Source: Pseudoalteromonas denitrificans DSM 6059 (GTDB taxonomy: Bacteria; Pseudomonadota; Gammaproteobacteria; Enterobacterales; Alteromonadaceae). Taken from it: a stretch of DNA of 64,000 nt. The position numbers were made by a program, and so were the translations under genes. Shown here one piece after another: positions 48,123 through 57,122 of the stretch. The notes below the pieces were generated by a model, which saw only the letters and a program-made list of their open reading frames with translations, was not told the DNA's origin and did no database searches. Location: assembly GCF_900112265.1 (NCBI RefSeq), contig NZ_FOLO01000007.1:1-64000 (forward strand), given 5' to 3'. The first letter of the stretch is position 1; every line of letters starts with the position of its first letter.

Positions 48123-49349
48123 TTATTCAGAAAAGCGTTTAAAAATAAGCGATGTGTTTATACCACCAAAAGCAAAGTTATTGCTCATTACATGATCTGT
48201 GTTTATTTCACGGCCTTCATTTTTAATATAATCAAGATCACCACACTGTGAATCAATCTCTTGCAAATTTAATGTGGGTGAAAACCAATTATCTTGCATC
48301 ATATTAATACTTGCCCAGGCTTCAATACTGCCACAAGCGCCTAATGTATGTCCTAAATAGCTTTTTAATGAACTTACCGGGACTTTTCCTAATACATTGG
48401 CAGTTGCATTTGTTTCAGCAATATCGCCTCGTTCAGTCGCTGTGCCATGAGCATTTACATAACCTATTTTATCAGAACTAATTTCAGCATCATTGAGTGC
48501 TTCTTCTATTGCAATTTGCATCGTTGCTGCTGTTGGTTGCGTTACATGTGCGCCATCTGAATTACAGCCAAAACCAACTATCTCAGCAATGATATTTGCA
48601 CCACGGCTTTTAGCATGTTCGTATTCTTCTAAAATAAGTGTACATGCGCCTTCACCTATCACTAAACCATCACGATTTTTATCAAATGGTTTTGGTGTTT
48701 CTTTTGGTGAATCATTTTTTATACTTGTTGCATACAAGGTATCAAAAACAGCCGCTTCTGTTACACATAGCTCTTCAGCACCACCAGCAACCATTAATTT
48801 CTGACGACCAAATTTAATGGCTTCATAGGCATAACCTATACCTTGGGAACCAGATGTACAAGCTGAACTTGTTGTGATCACCCGCCCTTTTAGACCAAAA
48901 AATACGCCAACATTGACAGGCGCTGTATGAGACATCATTTGAATATAACTTGTTGCAGTGACGCCATTCATGCAACCAGTATCCATCATACGGCCAAAAG
49001 CAACTAAAGGCTCTGTTGAACCTACAGATGAGCCGTAAGCAATACCTGTAGTTCCATCGGTTAAAGATGCATGCTCTAATAAACCAGCTTGTTCAAGTGC
49101 TAATTCTGTTGCACGAGTGGCCATCAAGGAAACACGACCCATAGAGCGGACCATTTTACGTTTATAATGACTTGGTTTTTCAAAATGTGTGATAGGCGCA
49201 GCTAAACGCGTATTTAAGCCATCAAGTTTATCCCACTCATTAATAACTTGAACTGCATTTTCACCTTTTTCAAGGTTCTGTTTAAAAGTTTGCCAATCAT
49301 CACCTAATGCTGTGATGGCCGACATACCTGTTACAACAACACGTTTCAT
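48123..49349 (-). CDS. apeR: Aryl polyene beta-ketoacyl-ACP synthase ApeR-like
   Basis: FabF-type ketosynthase of 408 residues that condenses malonyl units in the aryl polyene pathway. The active-site residues are complete: Cys in TTSSACTSGSQ (about residue 166), His in VNAHGTATERGD and His in SLKSYLGHTLGACG. It is the last gene of the operon and starts one base before the apeQ stop (TAATG overlap). ApeR in the E. coli system acts as a homodimer that starts or assists chain growth. Confidence 0.9.
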   Translation of the reverse strand: MKRVVVTGMSAITALGDDWQTFKQNLEKGENAVQVINEWDKLDGLNTRLAAPITHFEKPSHYKRKMVRSMGRVSLMATRATELALEQAGLLEHASLTDGTTGIAYGSSVGSTEPLVAFGRMMDTGCMNGVTATSYIQMMSHTAPVNVGVFFGLKGRVITTSSACTSGSQGIGYAYEAIKFGRQKLMVAGGAEELCVTEAAVFDTLYATSIKNDSPKETPKPFDKNRDGLVIGEGACTLILEEYEHAKSRGANIIAEIVGFGCNSDGAHVTQPTAATMQIAIEEALNDAEISSDKIGYVNAHGTATERGDIAETNATANVLGKVPVSSLKSYLGHTLGACGSIEAWASINMMQDNWFSPTLNLQEIDSQCGDLDYIKNEGREINTDHVMSNNFAFGGINTSLIFKRFSE

Positions 49350-50074
49350 TATATTAATCCGCCATTCACTGAAATCACCTGACGTGTAATATACGAGGCA
49401 CCATCTGAAGCTAAAAATGAAACAGCAGAAGCGACTTCTTCAGGCTGACCCATACGTCTTAAAGGGATCATCTTTTTAATTTCATCAACAGGTATATCTG
49501 CTGTCATATCTGTTTCAATTAAGCCTGGTGCAACACAGTTTACAGTGATTTTTCTTTTGGCTAACTCTAAAGATAAAGCTTTAGTGGCTGCAATAACACC
49601 ACCCTTTGCGGCTGAGTAATTTACTTGGCCACGATTACCAGCAATGCCCGATACCGAAGCCATAGTAATAATACGACCACCTTTTTTAGCTCTTACCATA
49701 GGCATCACAACCGGGTGAAGTACATTATAAAAACCATCTAAGCCAGTTCTTAATACACTATCCCAATCATCACCTTCCATAGCTGGAAAAGCCATATCTC
49801 GCGTAATACCCGCATTACAAATCACACCGTAGTAACAGCCATTAGCTTCAATATCAGACTCTATTGCTTGCTTAACAGCTTCTCTATCACATACATCAAA
49901 TTGTAATAGATTAGCTTTTTGTCCTAAAACTTCAATTTCAGCTTGTGTTTGTTGTGCTTGTTCAATGCCACTGCGACAATGCACTGTAATATCAAAGCCA
50001 TCTTTTGCTAATTTAAGTGCGATTGCTTTACCTAAACCACGACTTGAACCTGTTACTAATATTCGTCTACTCAT
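49349..50074 (-). CDS. apeQ: 3-oxoacyl-ACP reductase ApeQ (FabG-like)
   Basis: NADPH-dependent ketoreductase, 241 residues, short-chain dehydrogenase fold: TGSSRGLGKAIA at 8-19 for the cofactor, NAG at about 88-90, catalytic Ser in MASVSG and YSAAKGG for Tyr and Lys (about 151-157). It reduces the 3-keto group after each condensation. There is a 70-bp gap upstream, the second-largest in the cluster, and AGAGAAT before the ATG. Confidence 0.92.
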   Translation of the reverse strand: MSRRILVTGSSRGLGKAIALKLAKDGFDITVHCRSGIEQAQQTQAEIEVLGQKANLLQFDVCDREAVKQAIESDIEANGCYYGVICNAGITRDMAFPAMEGDDWDSVLRTGLDGFYNVLHPVVMPMVRAKKGGRIITMASVSGIAGNRGQVNYSAAKGGVIAATKALSLELAKRKITVNCVAPGLIETDMTADIPVDEIKKMIPLRRMGQPEEVASAVSFLASDGASYITRQVISVNGGLI

Positions 50075-50144
50075 TATTCTCTTTGCCTGAGTTGATATTT
50101 CAATTTTTTATTATTTAAATCTTAACAGCACAATACGTCGAGCG

Positions 50145-50609
50145 TTATGCTTCTAAATTATTATCTAAAAATGCCATAGGATCTTGAGGTTGAAACACAT
50201 TAATTTTAGCTTGTGCTAATACTTCATTTTTAGAAGATGTTATCTCACATTCAAATACACTTAATCCAGACTCTTCTTGATATAACTGCTCAACTTTAAC
50301 GCGCAAAGTGTCATTTAATGCAAAATAAGCTTGAAATGCGGTGTATTTCCTTGAACCCAACAAAAAGCCAATTTTCACTTTATTGCCGTTATCTAATGCC
50401 AAAGCGCCTGCATAAGCGGCAATTGCCTGCGCCATATATTCAGTACCAATATAATTAGCGACCCCTTTTTTAGCTTCATTATAAAAAGGGCTTTTTTCTG
50501 TAATTGTAACATCACACACACAGCCATCATCATGATAACTGTTTAATGAATCAATTAAGATCATAGGTGCTTGATGCGGTAATACAGCTTCAATGCTGTA
50601 CTTCTTCAT
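50145..50609 (-). CDS. apeP: Hot-dog dehydratase ApeP-like
   Basis: A 154-residue FabZ-type 3-hydroxyacyl-ACP dehydratase: LPHQAPMILIDSL (His11-Gln) and GTEYMAQAIAAYAG (Glu) supply the catalytic His and acid. In the E. coli aryl polyene system ApeP forms a working pair with ApeI, making the trans double bonds; ApeI is encoded at 60361-60720. It starts one base after the ketosynthase stop. Confidence 0.88.
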   Translation of the reverse strand: MKKYSIEAVLPHQAPMILIDSLNSYHDDGCVCDVTITEKSPFYNEAKKGVANYIGTEYMAQAIAAYAGALALDNGNKVKIGFLLGSRKYTAFQAYFALNDTLRVKVEQLYQEESGLSVFECEITSSKNEVLAQAKINVFQPQDPMAFLDNNLEA

Positions 50610-50610
50610 A

Positions 50611-51786
50611 TTATTTTCCTAACACTAGACTAAGGTTATTGCCGCCAAAAGCAAAGGAGTTGCTCATACAATATTTTAAAGATGACACCTTTTGGCCTTG
50701 GCTTAAATTAATTTCTGGTAAGTTTGAGTCTTGTTGCTCATAACCCACATTGGCAGGTATTTCATTATTGCTGTTAATATCACTTAATAAAAGCCAACAG
50801 ATTGCAGCTTCAAGCGCCCCTGCAGCACCTAAAGTATGGCCTGTCATGCCTTTAGTTGAACCACAGAAAACATCATTACCACATACAGTGTGCATAGCTA
50901 ATGATTCCATTTCATCATTTTTTACAGTTGCAGTACCATGCAAGTTAACGTAATCAATTTGTTTGGACTCTATTTGCGCCATATCTAATGCTAATTCCAT
51001 TGCAGATATCGCCCCACTGCCGTCTGGTGAAGGTGAAGATACATGATAAGCATCAGAAGTTTCACCAAAGCCCATTAATTGAATACCAGAAGCTGTCGAA
51101 TGAATCACAAATAATGCAGCGGCTTCACCTATATTAATACCATCACGACCTTGTGAAAATGGCGCACATTTACCATTGGATACCGACTCTAACGATTTAA
51201 ATCCATTTATAGTCAACCTAGCTAAACTATCAACCCCACCCGCAATAACAATATCAGCAATATCAGCTTCGATCAGTGCTTTTGCACTCACTAACGCTTT
51301 TGCACTTGAAGAACATGCCGTTGATATACTATAAACAGGACCCGTTGCTTGGCATAAATCAGCTATAAAATGTGCCGGAGCAATCATTTCTTGCGTTTGA
51401 TAATGAAAATCATCAGGGTATTGTTCGCTTTGTGCTAGTGTCTTTCTTGCATTTTCACCTTCTGCAATGCCTGAGGTGCTAGTACCAATTATGACTGCGA
51501 TTCTTTTTTTATCTACATTTTTAGCCAGTTCACTAAAACTGGACTCTATTTGCTTAAATGCATGATACGCCAACTGATTATTTCGTGATGAATGACGTGA
51601 TGAAGGTGCTTTTAATTTATCATCTAAGTTCAGCGCAACATGCCCAACAAACTGAGGCTCAGTTAAAGGTAAACTCGTATCTTTTACCAAAGCATTTGCA
51701 TTGCCATCTATTAAACTCTTTAAAACTGCTTGTTTAGATTGGCCAATATTACACACTATACCAACATCTTTAAGACAAATGCCCAC
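50611..51786 (-). CDS. apeO: Beta-ketoacyl-ACP synthase ApeO-like
   Basis: A 391-residue ketosynthase with the full Cys-His-His set: STACSSSAKAL, VNLHGTATVKND and TGHTLGAAGALEA. It elongates the polyene chain and in E. coli pairs with a chain-length factor (ApeC) that lacks the cysteine; such a partner is not in view but may be the gene that runs off the right edge. Overall more divergent from FabF than the ApeR protein. Confidence 0.87.
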   Translation of the reverse strand: MGICLKDVGIVCNIGQSKQAVLKSLIDGNANALVKDTSLPLTEPQFVGHVALNLDDKLKAPSSRHSSRNNQLAYHAFKQIESSFSELAKNVDKKRIAVIIGTSTSGIAEGENARKTLAQSEQYPDDFHYQTQEMIAPAHFIADLCQATGPVYSISTACSSSAKALVSAKALIEADIADIVIAGGVDSLARLTINGFKSLESVSNGKCAPFSQGRDGINIGEAAALFVIHSTASGIQLMGFGETSDAYHVSSPSPDGSGAISAMELALDMAQIESKQIDYVNLHGTATVKNDEMESLAMHTVCGNDVFCGSTKGMTGHTLGAAGALEAAICWLLLSDINSNNEIPANVGYEQQDSNLPEINLSQGQKVSSLKYCMSNSFAFGGNNLSLVLGK

Positions 51787-51788
51787 TG

Positions 51789-52364
51789 TTAATCCTCACT
51801 CAAGTCTGTAATTGTGATCTGATAATCTCTTAATTTATGCTGTAAAAAATATTGCTTATTTTTTTTCTCAATTTGCATTATTAATTTATCTTGATACATC
51901 AAGTTTCTTTGCCAGTCTGAATTTAAAACAGCGGTTTGTATTACAAAAGCAGCATCAGATATAAGAGATGATTTTAACTGTTTTAATGGCCAATTAACCC
52001 ATTGTAAATCCGCAACAATATAGTTTAAATCAACCCCGGGTAGCGGCACATATTGTGTTATTTCACTGGTTTTATTAGCGAACCAAACCAAGTCAAATAG
52101 CGGCACACCCGATACACTCATAGCTGCAATTGAAATCTTATTTTTTGCATACTCTACCTGGGCAATTAAACTTTTAGTTTCATTATTAAATTGCACTTCA
52201 ATTAAATGCGTATGAACCACACCAATCAACTCGGTTGGAGGCGATGATAAGCTAAAGCTTACATTATTAGATAACAGCACTTGCCTTTGGGTAGGCACAG
52301 ATACACAAGCCGATAGCAAAAAAAGAAAAACGCTAATAAAGTATTTTAATTTCATGGCTGACAA
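51789..52364 (-). CDS. DUF3261 lipoprotein of aryl polyene clusters
   Basis: A 191-residue lipoprotein with lipobox LLSACVS (Cys about residue 20). The mature part is a beta-rich LolB-like shape, as expected for DUF3261, which occurs in most aryl polyene clusters. It probably helps place the finished aryl polyene lipid in the outer membrane, working with the LolA-like protein and the MMPL exporter of this cluster (inference). It overlaps the upstream flavoprotein gene by 13 bp. Confidence 0.8.
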   Translation of the reverse strand: MSAMKLKYFISVFLFLLSACVSVPTQRQVLLSNNVSFSLSSPPTELIGVVHTHLIEVQFNNETKSLIAQVEYAKNKISIAAMSVSGVPLFDLVWFANKTSEITQYVPLPGVDLNYIVADLQWVNWPLKQLKSSLISDAAFVIQTAVLNSDWQRNLMYQDKLIMQIEKKNKQYFLQHKLRDYQITITDLSED

Positions 52365-53590
52365 ATTTGAGCCAATACATTTACCCTACGCTCACTTTCG
52401 CTCACATAAGGGTTTTTATTATCCCAAGCATAACCTGCTAAAATAGAGCTGATCATATTGCGAATTTTTTCATCTTGCTGCTCATGAAAAATAATATCTT
52501 GAAAACGGCCATCATACCAAGACTCAACAAAAGTTCTAAAAGTATCTACACCATACTTTAACTTATCAGCATACTCACTTTGCCAGTTAACTTGCTCACC
52601 ATTAAGTTGCTTTTCAATTAACGGCGCAGCCAAAACCGCTGAAGATAGCGCAATTGTCACTCCTGAAGAAAATACAGGATCTAAAAATTCTCCCGCATTG
52701 CCCAAAAGCGCGTAGTTTTCACCAAATAACTGGCTCACATTAGCTGAATAACCTTGAATACTTCTCACATCTTGAATTGGTTTAGCATTTTTTAATAAAG
52801 TCTTAAGGTTAGGATCTTGTGATAAAAAGTCCAACAAGGTTTCTGATTCAGACTTTGCGTCATCAAAATACTTTGGTTCTGCGACAACACCAATACTCGA
52901 TGTGCCATCAGCAAAAGGGATCAGCCAATACCAAATATCTTTATATTCTGGGTGAACCGTAATTAATATTTTATTTCGGTCAAAGTTTTCTTCATTAATA
53001 TTATCTTCAAAATGGGTAAATACAGTTTTTCGCATTGGGAAGTTTGATGGTTTTTCTAAATCCAACAATCTTGGTAAAACACGACCAAAACCACTGGCAT
53101 CTAATAAAAATTTTGCATTAACATTGTATTGTTGGTTTTGCTCATTTAATACAGTTAAACATACATCGGGTTCAAGCCTTTCAACAGATTCGACTTGATG
53201 ACCATAACAGATCTCCACGCCTTTTTTGTGTGTTTCATCGGCTAAAAGTTTATCAAATAAACCCCGCTTAACTTGGAAAGTAGTCCCAGGTCCCTCAGTA
53301 AACTTTTGTGTAAAATCAAAAGCACTATCATTGCCAGCACGATGAAATGCCGCCCCATTTTTAAATTGGAAACCTAATTGTGCCACATTATCTAATACAA
53401 CTTGTTCAAGTTCTGCTTGTTGTAAAAATTGCATGCATTGCGGTAATAAACTTTCACCAATAGAAAATCGCGGAAAATACTGTTTCTCAAGAATAATAAC
53501 GCTCAATCCTTTATTAGCTAGGATAGAGCCCGCAACAGCACCCGATGGCCCTGCACCTATGATCACAACATCGTACTGCTTATGTGTCAT
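52352..53590 (-). CDS. Halogenase-like FAD-dependent oxidoreductase
   Basis: A 412-residue class A flavoprotein. The FAD Rossmann motif is GAGPSG at 12-17. The motif WxWxIP that marks flavin-dependent halogenases is present as WYWLIP at 220-225, and Lys77 in FQFKNGAAF lines up by position with the catalytic lysine (Lys79 of PrnA). These features point to a halogenase or a near relative; the same protein type is also called tryptophan-halogenase-like or just oxidoreductase in other clusters. It could brominate or chlorinate the aryl head or act as a monooxygenase. It overlaps the exporter gene by 11 bp, so it belongs to the operon. Confidence 0.82.
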   Translation of the reverse strand: MTHKQYDVVIIGAGPSGAVAGSILANKGLSVIILEKQYFPRFSIGESLLPQCMQFLQQAELEQVVLDNVAQLGFQFKNGAAFHRAGNDSAFDFTQKFTEGPGTTFQVKRGLFDKLLADETHKKGVEICYGHQVESVERLEPDVCLTVLNEQNQQYNVNAKFLLDASGFGRVLPRLLDLEKPSNFPMRKTVFTHFEDNINEENFDRNKILITVHPEYKDIWYWLIPFADGTSSIGVVAEPKYFDDAKSESETLLDFLSQDPNLKTLLKNAKPIQDVRSIQGYSANVSQLFGENYALLGNAGEFLDPVFSSGVTIALSSAVLAAPLIEKQLNGEQVNWQSEYADKLKYGVDTFRTFVESWYDGRFQDIIFHEQQDEKIRNMISSILAGYAWDNKNPYVSESERRVNVLAQICQP

Positions 53591-55892
53591 TTAAATTTCC
53601 TTGTTTAATTTTTTTATTTGGTCGCGGGAGGTTTGCACTCATAGGTGCGATTAAAAATGTAAATGTAATACCAAACATCACTGTTGAACCAAAGCTTTGC
53701 ACGGCAGGTGTTTGACTAAAAGCCAACATGCCAAAAGCGAGTATGGATGACAGCGCAGATAAGGTAATTGCTAATAATGTAGGTCCTTTAATACCTTGCT
53801 CTTGATAAAAAATCACATAATCAATTGCCAACGCTAAAATTAATAAAATACCTAATAAGTTAAATATATTTAAATGTTCAGAAATTAAATTTGTAAAAAT
53901 TACAGCACTAACTGCACTTAGCCCTATCGCTAATGTGCTTAATAGCCCCTGTTTAATACCATAACGGGCAATGAGCACTAAGGTGATAGCTAAGAAAGCG
54001 ATTAATAATAAGTTTATTAATTCTGACCTATATTGAGATAGCGCACTAGATACGTTTTTAGCCGTATCATAAAGCAAGATATCTTGCTGCTGAGATAGCC
54101 ATTTAGTCGTGTTTTGATTAAGTTCACCTTTAACACTGAACCATAACGCATACCCTAATTCGTGTTGCACGATATAAATATCTGCAATATCAGATAACGG
54201 ACCTGCTTTAAAAATTTTATAAGTCAGCGCATTAAATTCAGTTAATGGATCTGATAAGCCTAACTGTGCCAGCCCTAAATCAAACACTTTATTTTGCTCT
54301 GCTTTATTTACTAATTCATAGTGTAATTTTTGTTTACTGGGTGAAGGTAATAAACCAAATAACCCTTTAATATCTAATTGGGCTTGTTCAGATTTTAATT
54401 GTGTTATTGCGTATTCTTGCTTTTGTAATAACGCTTCAATTGTTGGTGCATAAACAATAATGCGATTAATGGATTGCATATTAGACAAGTGAGACATGGT
54501 TTTTTCATTTTCCATTAACCAAGCTGGGCTTGAGTTAAGTAAACGAATATCATCATTAAAACTCACTTTATATATTGCTATAAAACCTATCGCCAATAAA
54601 GATAATCCCAATAAAATACCAGTTCGATGCTTTATAAGGTATAAATTAACAGTTTTAAGACGCTCGCTAGCCTGAGTTACTGAATACTGCACTTTTAATT
54701 GCTCATTTTGTTTTAATTTAGGCAATACTGCTAATACAGTTAACAAAGCACCCAATAAACCAAAAATCATAAACACAGCTACTTGTGTCAACAATGCCAT
54801 AGGTGAACTTGCTATCACTAAATAACCTAAAGCTGTGGTAATAAAGCCTAACAGTAATGGCGTTATTAAGGCTTTTGCGCTGTGGTGTGTATTTGCATGA
54901 ACAAATGTATGAAAACAGTAATCTATCACAATGCCAATCAAGGTCACTGCAAATACAAAACTTAATAAATGGATGTCATCAAAAAATAACATCAATCCAA
55001 TACCGCCATAAATAATGGCTAAACTGATCACCCATAAAGCGATAAATAAAGGGGTTATAGAGCGAAAAACAACAAGTATTAATAAAATAATGCCTATTAA
55101 CGAAATAAGGCCAAAAGTTGATATTTCATCTTCTGCTTGTTTACTCGATTGGGCGGTATGAAACAAAACACCGCTATAAATCAGTTCAACATTAAATTCA
55201 CTTTTAATACTCAAAAATACACTTTGTAGCTGCTGTGAAATCAACTGACTTTCTTTAATTGAAAACGCATCAGTTGCTATCGTCAGTGATATTAAATAGT
55301 AGATTTTTTCATTGAGTTCAGCCGTTATTAAACCCTGCTTTTGTTTGTAACTTGTCAGGTTATTAAACTCAGTATTTAAATATTCGGCCAAGGCTAATCG
55401 AGGTGAAAACGCAATAGTCTCACTTACAAATGGGTTAGCCATTTGTGTTACCTGAGATAAAATAAGGCTTTGCATTTCAGATTCATCATCTAACGCTTTT
55501 ACATATTGCGCTGTTAAAAAATTATCTTTAAAGGGTGCATAAAATTGGCTAATTTGAGCAATTGATGGCAACTGTTCAGTATGAATATCAACGGATTCTA
55601 TTTGATTTAGCTTTGCCACTAAAGCGTTATGGGCTATAAGTACTTTTTCACCCGTTAATGCAACTGTTACTTTTTTCTTAGCTTGCCCAAATAAAGCCTG
55701 CTCTGAGCTTAAAAGTGCCTTTGAGATTTGTGTATTTGGTAGGATAGACAAAACATTTGTTTGTACTTGCCATGAACCAAAAGCAAATTGATAACCACCT
55801 AAAAGCAGGATTAAAAGTAACTGAGTAACATAAAGCTTCTGAAAATTACTGTAACTGAGCACGAATAGCCTCAGGCATAATTGCATTTTCAT
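53580..55892 (-). CDS. MMPL-family exporter of the aryl polyene cluster
   Basis: A 770-residue RND/MMPL transporter with 12 probable transmembrane helices in two groups (one N-terminal, then about 250-385; one at about 425, then 630-750) separated by two large periplasmic domains. It corresponds to the exporter placed next to the LolA-like gene in aryl polyene clusters (ApeM position). It overlaps the LolA-like gene by 47 bp if translated from the listed ATG; later starts are possible. Confidence 0.86.
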   Translation of the reverse strand: MKMQLCLRLFVLSYSNFQKLYVTQLLLILLLGGYQFAFGSWQVQTNVLSILPNTQISKALLSSEQALFGQAKKKVTVALTGEKVLIAHNALVAKLNQIESVDIHTEQLPSIAQISQFYAPFKDNFLTAQYVKALDDESEMQSLILSQVTQMANPFVSETIAFSPRLALAEYLNTEFNNLTSYKQKQGLITAELNEKIYYLISLTIATDAFSIKESQLISQQLQSVFLSIKSEFNVELIYSGVLFHTAQSSKQAEDEISTFGLISLIGIILLILVVFRSITPLFIALWVISLAIIYGGIGLMLFFDDIHLLSFVFAVTLIGIVIDYCFHTFVHANTHHSAKALITPLLLGFITTALGYLVIASSPMALLTQVAVFMIFGLLGALLTVLAVLPKLKQNEQLKVQYSVTQASERLKTVNLYLIKHRTGILLGLSLLAIGFIAIYKVSFNDDIRLLNSSPAWLMENEKTMSHLSNMQSINRIIVYAPTIEALLQKQEYAITQLKSEQAQLDIKGLFGLLPSPSKQKLHYELVNKAEQNKVFDLGLAQLGLSDPLTEFNALTYKIFKAGPLSDIADIYIVQHELGYALWFSVKGELNQNTTKWLSQQQDILLYDTAKNVSSALSQYRSELINLLLIAFLAITLVLIARYGIKQGLLSTLAIGLSAVSAVIFTNLISEHLNIFNLLGILLILALAIDYVIFYQEQGIKGPTLLAITLSALSSILAFGMLAFSQTPAVQSFGSTVMFGITFTFLIAPMSANLPRPNKKIKQGNLNDT

Positions 55893-56433
55893 GATAAGTT
55901 AACTGAATTTCAGTTTTATTACCTTTAGATTCAAATAACTTAATTGACTCTGGCTTTAAACCGCCACAGATGTCTATCTTAGTAATAGCTTGGCGCAATA
56001 TCTCTTGCTTTGGTTTTAATTCAAGGCAATCATTACCTTGGTGTTTAAGCAGCTCAAACTCATTTTTTAATGCGTTAATATCACCTGAAATAGCTTTAAT
56101 TAAAACCGATGCTAAAGTACCACCACCAACAATGCTTTTAATATTGCCATGATGATCTTTTTCCATTAACTCACCCGACTTTAAAAATATCGCTGAATTA
56201 ACAGGTTTAATAGTTTGCCAATAAAAACCAAGTTTTTGATCTAAATAAAAATCACCTGATGATTTTATTGGTCGCGTTAATATTTTAAAAAACTTATTTT
56301 GCTCAAACGTGCCTGCAATCAAATTTGGCTTCATTAAGTTTTTTTCTGATGACTCATTTGAAGCGGCAGTTGAACTGAAACTCAACGACCCTATTATCAA
56401 TAAAAATAAGTAACTTAAATGCTTAAGCAACAT
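55846..56433 (-). CDS. LolA-like outer membrane carrier protein
   Basis: A 195-residue secreted protein (signal peptide to about TAAS, residue 24) with a LolA/LolB-type beta half-barrel pattern (GTFEQNKFFKILTRPIKSSG, then FYLDQKLGFYWQT). It probably carries the aryl polyene conjugate across the periplasm (ApeL position). It overlaps the thioesterase gene by 11 bp. Confidence 0.82.
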   Translation of the reverse strand: MLLKHLSYLFLLIIGSLSFSSTAASNESSEKNLMKPNLIAGTFEQNKFFKILTRPIKSSGDFYLDQKLGFYWQTIKPVNSAIFLKSGELMEKDHHGNIKSIVGGGTLASVLIKAISGDINALKNEFELLKHQGNDCLELKPKQEILRQAITKIDICGGLKPESIKLFESKGNKTEIQLTYHENAIMPEAIRAQLQ

Positions 56434-56854
56434 AGTTTTTTGCTCTTAGTTTTATAGTTAAAATATCAGGGGAAACAAACTGCATTTCTTTTGTCTGTAA
56501 ATCAACTGCAACTTGCACTGTATGTGCTTTTGTCAATTTTTTACCTGTCAATTTACAACTGATCAAATACGCTATTTTAAGCCTTGATTCATATTCAACT
56601 AAATGTGCATCAACTGTGATCATTTGTGCAAATAATGCAGAGCCAACAAATTTTGTTCGCATATCCACTATTGGCCAAACATATCCAGAATCTTGCATAT
56701 CTAAATAATCGAAATCAATTTTTCGTAATAAAGCACAACGCGCTACCTCAAAATAGCGCGCATAATTACCATGCCAAACCACTTGCATCGGATCGCAATC
56801 ATGAAAGGGTATTTCAATATCTACCGATGCCGATAGAATTGCATTTTTAGTCAT
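56423..56854 (-). CDS. apeK: Hot-dog acyl thioesterase ApeK-like
   Basis: A 143-residue 4-hydroxybenzoyl-CoA thioesterase-fold protein; the conserved active-site region is FHDCDPMQVVWHGNYARYFE (about residues 17-36), with Asp, His, Tyr and Glu in the standard positions. It may edit or release chains in the aryl polyene pathway. Its leader lies wholly within a 267-bp MITE-like element, whose CGGG next to the start may act as ribosome site. Confidence 0.86.
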   Translation of the reverse strand: MTKNAILSASVDIEIPFHDCDPMQVVWHGNYARYFEVARCALLRKIDFDYLDMQDSGYVWPIVDMRTKFVGSALFAQMITVDAHLVEYESRLKIAYLISCKLTGKKLTKAHTVQVAVDLQTKEMQFVSPDILTIKLRAKNYVA

Positions 56855-56855
56855 A

Positions 56856-57122
56856 TATACCCGTAGCCTTTTATAATTCGGGTTTCAGAGTTTGAGGGGG
56901 AAACCAGCTCAAGGCATCACTAGCAGCCAATGGTTATTCCCTTAGCAATAGTGATAACGTAGAACTGGCTTTCCCCTCAGACTCCCTTTGGGCAAATCAA
57001 ATCTAAGTCATATTCGTTGTTGTGAGTGCTAAAAGAGTACATATTACACCTCATTTTCACATCTAGAACCGACCTTAGATTTGAATTGCTGATATCTTAC
57101 ATTATGAATGGTTACGGGTATA
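56856..57122. mobile_element. 267-bp MITE-like element with 13-bp terminal inverted repeats
   Basis: Ends are TATACCCGTAGCC and GGTTACGGGTATA, inverted repeats matching at 12 of 13 positions; TA dinucleotides flank both ends. Inside are at least three further inverted pairs: 56888-56910 with 56962-56984 (19 of 23), ATCACTA 56915-56921 with TAGTGAT 56949-56955, and TCAAATCTAAG 56997-57007 with CTTAGATTTGA 57073-57083. No open frame of note. This is the organisation of a non-autonomous miniature transposable element. It sits between the ammonia-lyase and apeK, giving the former its stop codon. Confidence 0.75.
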
